This document shows positions 6,337-8,573 of a DNA stretch of 8,573 bases, piece by piece. The position numbers and the translations under genes are program-made. The notes below the pieces were generated by a model. That model saw only the letters and a list, made by a program, of their open reading frames with translations, did no database searches and was not told where the DNA came from. Numbering within the stretch: the stretch's first letter is position 1; each line of letters begins with the position of its first letter. The stretch is from contig JAHJMX010000122.1 of assembly GCA_018821175.1 (NCBI GenBank), positions 1-8,573 on the forward strand, in the 5' to 3' direction. The stretch is from Patescibacteria group bacterium. GTDB lineage: Bacteria; Patescibacteriota; Gracilibacteria; UBA1369; PNNO01.

Positions 6337-7912
6337 AAGGAGAAAAATTAAATATAATAAAAAGAATCCAATCCTCGAAACATCTGGGATTATCATTAAA
6401 GGAATTTTTGGCTTTTTGTTCGGATGGATCTTTAAAAAAAATGATGAGAAACAAAGACTTCTTGATGTAAACCATACAACCCATCGGCATTACTTCGGGA
6501 TTTTTGCAACAATTATAATTATATTTATCATCTTTTTTTACGGGTGTTCAGCAATAATACAAAAAATTGGCCTAATCAATGTAATTGGTATTTTTGGTGA
6601 AGAATTAGATACAGATGTTTATGGCAATACAAATATTCTCCTTCTTGGGACTGGGGGTGGTGACCATGATGGAGCTGACCTTACAGACACAATCATCCTC
6701 GCAAGTATAGATTACGACAACAATATTATTCCAATGCTTTCATTACCTCGTGATTTTTATGTAGACATTGAGGAATTAGATAGTTGGAGCCGTATCAACC
6801 AAGTTTATGAAATGGGAAATAAAAAATATGACTCTGAAACTGGGATTAAACTTCTCGAAGAAGCCGTAGAGGACATCACTGGGGTTGAAATCCATTACTA
6901 CGTGAAAATAGATTTTCAAGGGTTCAAAGACATCGTAGAAAGCCTTGGCGGAGTTGAAGTAAACGTAGAAAATGCAATTCATGATCCTTATTATCCACTT
7001 GACGGAACAATTCAATATCAAACTTTTGATTTGGCGGCTGGATTACAAGTCTTAGATGGAGAAACAGCTCTCAAATATGCGCGCAGCCGAAAAACTACAA
7101 GTGATTTTGACAGATCGAAACGTCAACAAAAGCTATTATTTGCAATAAAAGAAACCGCACTCAGCAAAGACGTACTTTTGAACCCAGGCAAAATCACATC
7201 CCTTTATAATTCTGTTAATTCCCATTTCGAAACCAATTTATCGCTACGCCAAATAATAGAACTTGCTAAACTTTCTGAGGGAATTGGCAAAGAAAACATA
7301 ATCACACGTGTAATCACAGATGATCCAACAAGTTGTGGAGGATTCCTATACGTTCCAGAACGAGCCCTGTTCGGAGGAGCTTTTGTACTTGTTCCAATTG
7401 GGAACAATTATGATTTCATTCACCAATATGTTGACCTTATTTTCCACTACCCTGAAGTAAATACTAACGAAGTACAAATCCAAGTGTTGAACGGAACAAA
7501 AACTCCAGGACTTGCAAGTGAAGCAATGGCAGTCCTTGATCGCCTATGTTTAAACGTAATTAGATATGGAAACGCTCAAAGTCAAGATATAGAAACAACT
7601 ACCTTATATTACAAAGGCGCTGTGCAAGAGACACCAGAAGGACAAGAACCTGCTGCACCAAAAGCTCCAGAAGCCCTCGGATTTATTAATACATTAATCC
7701 CTGGAAAAATAGATTATCATATTCCAGAAAAATATTTTGAAGATCAATACATCAGCGATGCAAATATCATCATTGAACTTGGAGCTGATTATGCAGAAAA
7801 TAAGCCAGACGATATTTTCTTTAGATATTATCCTTCTGACACACCAGCAACCAGCACCACTGAAGCAGCAAGCGAAGCTGAAGCCATCCCTGCAACTACA
7901 AGTGAAGAATAA
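6326..7912 (+). CDS. LytR-CpsA-Psr (LCP) family wall-polymer ligase with LytR_C domain
   Basis: The protein has 528 residues. LCP enzymes transfer lipid-linked glycopolymers to peptidoglycan on the outer face of the membrane. A basic cytoplasmic N-terminus and a weakly hydrophobic stretch (16-36) precede the main membrane helix (56-78). The LCP domain (about 102-285) has NILLLGTGGG, LTDTIIL with Asp121, and SLPRDFYVDI with Arg142 and Asp143. YARSRKTTSDFDRSKRQQ (251-268) supplies the conserved Arg253, Arg255, Arg263 and Arg266 that bind the pyrophosphate lipid. The usual RSDT motif reads LTDT here. A LytR_C domain starts at about 383 (VQIQVLNGT) and appears to finish at 478-489 (DANIIIELGADY), split by a Pro/Ala-rich insert. 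The tail from about 503 is low complexity (Thr, Ser, Ala, Glu). The ATG overlaps the SLH/CAP gene by 11 bp, which suggests translational coupling. The substrate polymer is unknown. Confidence 0.92.
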   Translation: MDFKRRKIKYNKKNPILETSGIIIKGIFGFLFGWIFKKNDEKQRLLDVNHTTHRHYFGIFATIIIIFIIFFYGCSAIIQKIGLINVIGIFGEELDTDVYGNTNILLLGTGGGDHDGADLTDTIILASIDYDNNIIPMLSLPRDFYVDIEELDSWSRINQVYEMGNKKYDSETGIKLLEEAVEDITGVEIHYYVKIDFQGFKDIVESLGGVEVNVENAIHDPYYPLDGTIQYQTFDLAAGLQVLDGETALKYARSRKTTSDFDRSKRQQKLLFAIKETALSKDVLLNPGKITSLYNSVNSHFETNLSLRQIIELAKLSEGIGKENIITRVITDDPTSCGGFLYVPERALFGGAFVLVPIGNNYDFIHQYVDLIFHYPEVNTNEVQIQVLNGTKTPGLASEAMAVLDRLCLNVIRYGNAQSQDIETTTLYYKGAVQETPEGQEPAAPKAPEALGFINTLIPGKIDYHIPEKYFEDQYISDANIIIELGADYAENKPDDIFFRYYPSDTPATSTTEAASEAEAIPATTSEE

Positions 7913-7915
7913 AAT

Positions 7916-8573
7916 ATGCGTTTACAAAAATTCATCGCAGGAAATTCAAGCTATTCAAGACGAACAGCTGAAGATTTAATTGCAGATTGCAGAGTTAAAG
8001 TTAATGGCAAAACTCAAAATACTCCTGGTATAATAATTGATCCTGCAAAAGACCGCATTGAAGTTAACGGAGTTTTGATAAAAGATTGTTCTGAAAAAAT
8101 CTACATCGCATTAAATAAACCTGCCGGCTACACTTCAACAAAAAATGACATTCATGCAGAAAAAACCGTAATGGACCTTATCCCCTTTGATGACGTACAC
8201 CCCGTTGGACGCTTGGATAAAGACACTACAGGCCTCTTGCTATTAAGTAATGATGGAGATTTTACATACAAAATAACACATCCAAAGTTTGAACATGAAA
8301 AAGAATATATAGTGCACTTAATCCAAGAATTACATGAAGAAGATCGAAAAATTCTAGAAAATGGCATAAGAATAGATGGTAAACAAACTTCAAAATGTAA
8401 AATCACAAAAACAGCTGAAGAAGAAAACCAAGGAAAAAATACATTTATATGCAACGTAATCATTCACGAAGGAAGGAAACGCCAAATTCGTAGAATGTTT
8501 GAAGAAATTGGAAATAAAGTTATATACTTGAAAAGAATTCGTATAGGTAAAATTTATCTAGGCAATTTAGAAG
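7916..8573 (+). CDS. RsuA/RluB-family rRNA pseudouridine synthase (3' end outside window)
   Basis: The frame is open from ATG 7916 to the right edge, giving 219 residues; the usual length is about 230-250, so only the end is missing. The enzyme converts a specific uridine in ribosomal RNA to pseudouridine. An S4 RNA-binding domain (1-60) starts MRLQKFIAGN and has SRRTAEDLI and RVKVNG. The catalytic domain follows with YIALNKPAGY (63-72) and GRLDKDTTGLLLLSNDG (98-114), where Asp101 is the catalytic aspartate. A C-terminal EGRKRQIRRMF and LKRIRIG complete the family signature. The sequence alone does not show whether the target is 16S (RsuA, RluF-like choices included) or 23S (RluB), so no symbol is given. 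The gene starts 3 bp after the LCP stop and probably shares its transcript; a weak GAAG lies 8 bases before the ATG. Confidence 0.93.
   Translation, partial: MRLQKFIAGNSSYSRRTAEDLIADCRVKVNGKTQNTPGIIIDPAKDRIEVNGVLIKDCSEKIYIALNKPAGYTSTKNDIHAEKTVMDLIPFDDVHPVGRLDKDTTGLLLLSNDGDFTYKITHPKFEHEKEYIVHLIQELHEEDRKILENGIRIDGKQTSKCKITKTAEEENQGKNTFICNVIIHEGRKRQIRRMFEEIGNKVIYLKRIRIGKIYLGNLE

Noticed and set aside
8152..8463. 103-residue minus-strand frame at the right end
   Set aside because: It lies opposite the catalytic domain of the pseudouridine synthase and has no features of its own.
1..8573. A new defence or mobile system
   Set aside because: No transposase, integrase, nuclease, toxin or repeat array was found on either strand; the genes fit housekeeping and cell-envelope roles.

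Overview
The window is AT-rich bacterial chromosome with short intergenic gaps. It carries five complete genes, one gene cut by the left edge and one cut by the right edge. The set suggests a member of the Candidate Phyla Radiation (Patescibacteria). It includes a ComEC competence channel without the usual C-terminal metallo-beta-lactamase domain, a short TrmB-type regulator, a LolA/LppX-like lipoprotein, a secreted SLH plus CAP-domain protein and an LCP-family wall-polymer ligase. None of the starts has a strong Shine-Dalgarno sequence. The phylum is inferred from gene style, not from a marker gene. The code looks standard: no long gene has an in-frame TGA, and most stops are TAA.

Layout. 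Positions 1-340 hold the C-terminal part of a class I SAM-dependent methyltransferase (+). It converges on, and overlaps by about 105 bp, a minus-strand comEC (236-1768). A gap of about 155 bp then carries a probable promoter and a dyad, followed by a plus-strand TrmB-like regulator (1924-2667). Its stop codon lies inside a terminator hairpin that also ends the converging minus-strand lipoprotein gene (2708-3730). The lipoprotein gene has the best promoter in the window (TTGACA, 17 bp, TACAAT) and shares a 146-bp gap with a divergent plus-strand cluster. That cluster is a 819-residue SLH/CAP surface protein (3877-6336), an LCP ligase overlapping it by 11 bp (6326-7912), and an RsuA/RluB-type pseudouridine synthase 3 bp further on (7916 to the edge).

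Function. The clearest logic is in the right half. SLH modules hold proteins on wall polymers, and LCP enzymes attach such polymers to peptidoglycan, so this cluster may encode both a wall-bound protein and part of its anchoring machinery. The SLH protein ends in two CAP folds in tandem: the first keeps the conserved His/Glu set and the second has lost it. ComEC would move single-stranded DNA across the membrane during natural uptake. I see no mobile element, CRISPR array, tRNA or rRNA gene, and no convincing new defence system. The most unusual features are the degenerate second CAP domain, the SLH-LCP coupling and the long convergent overlap.
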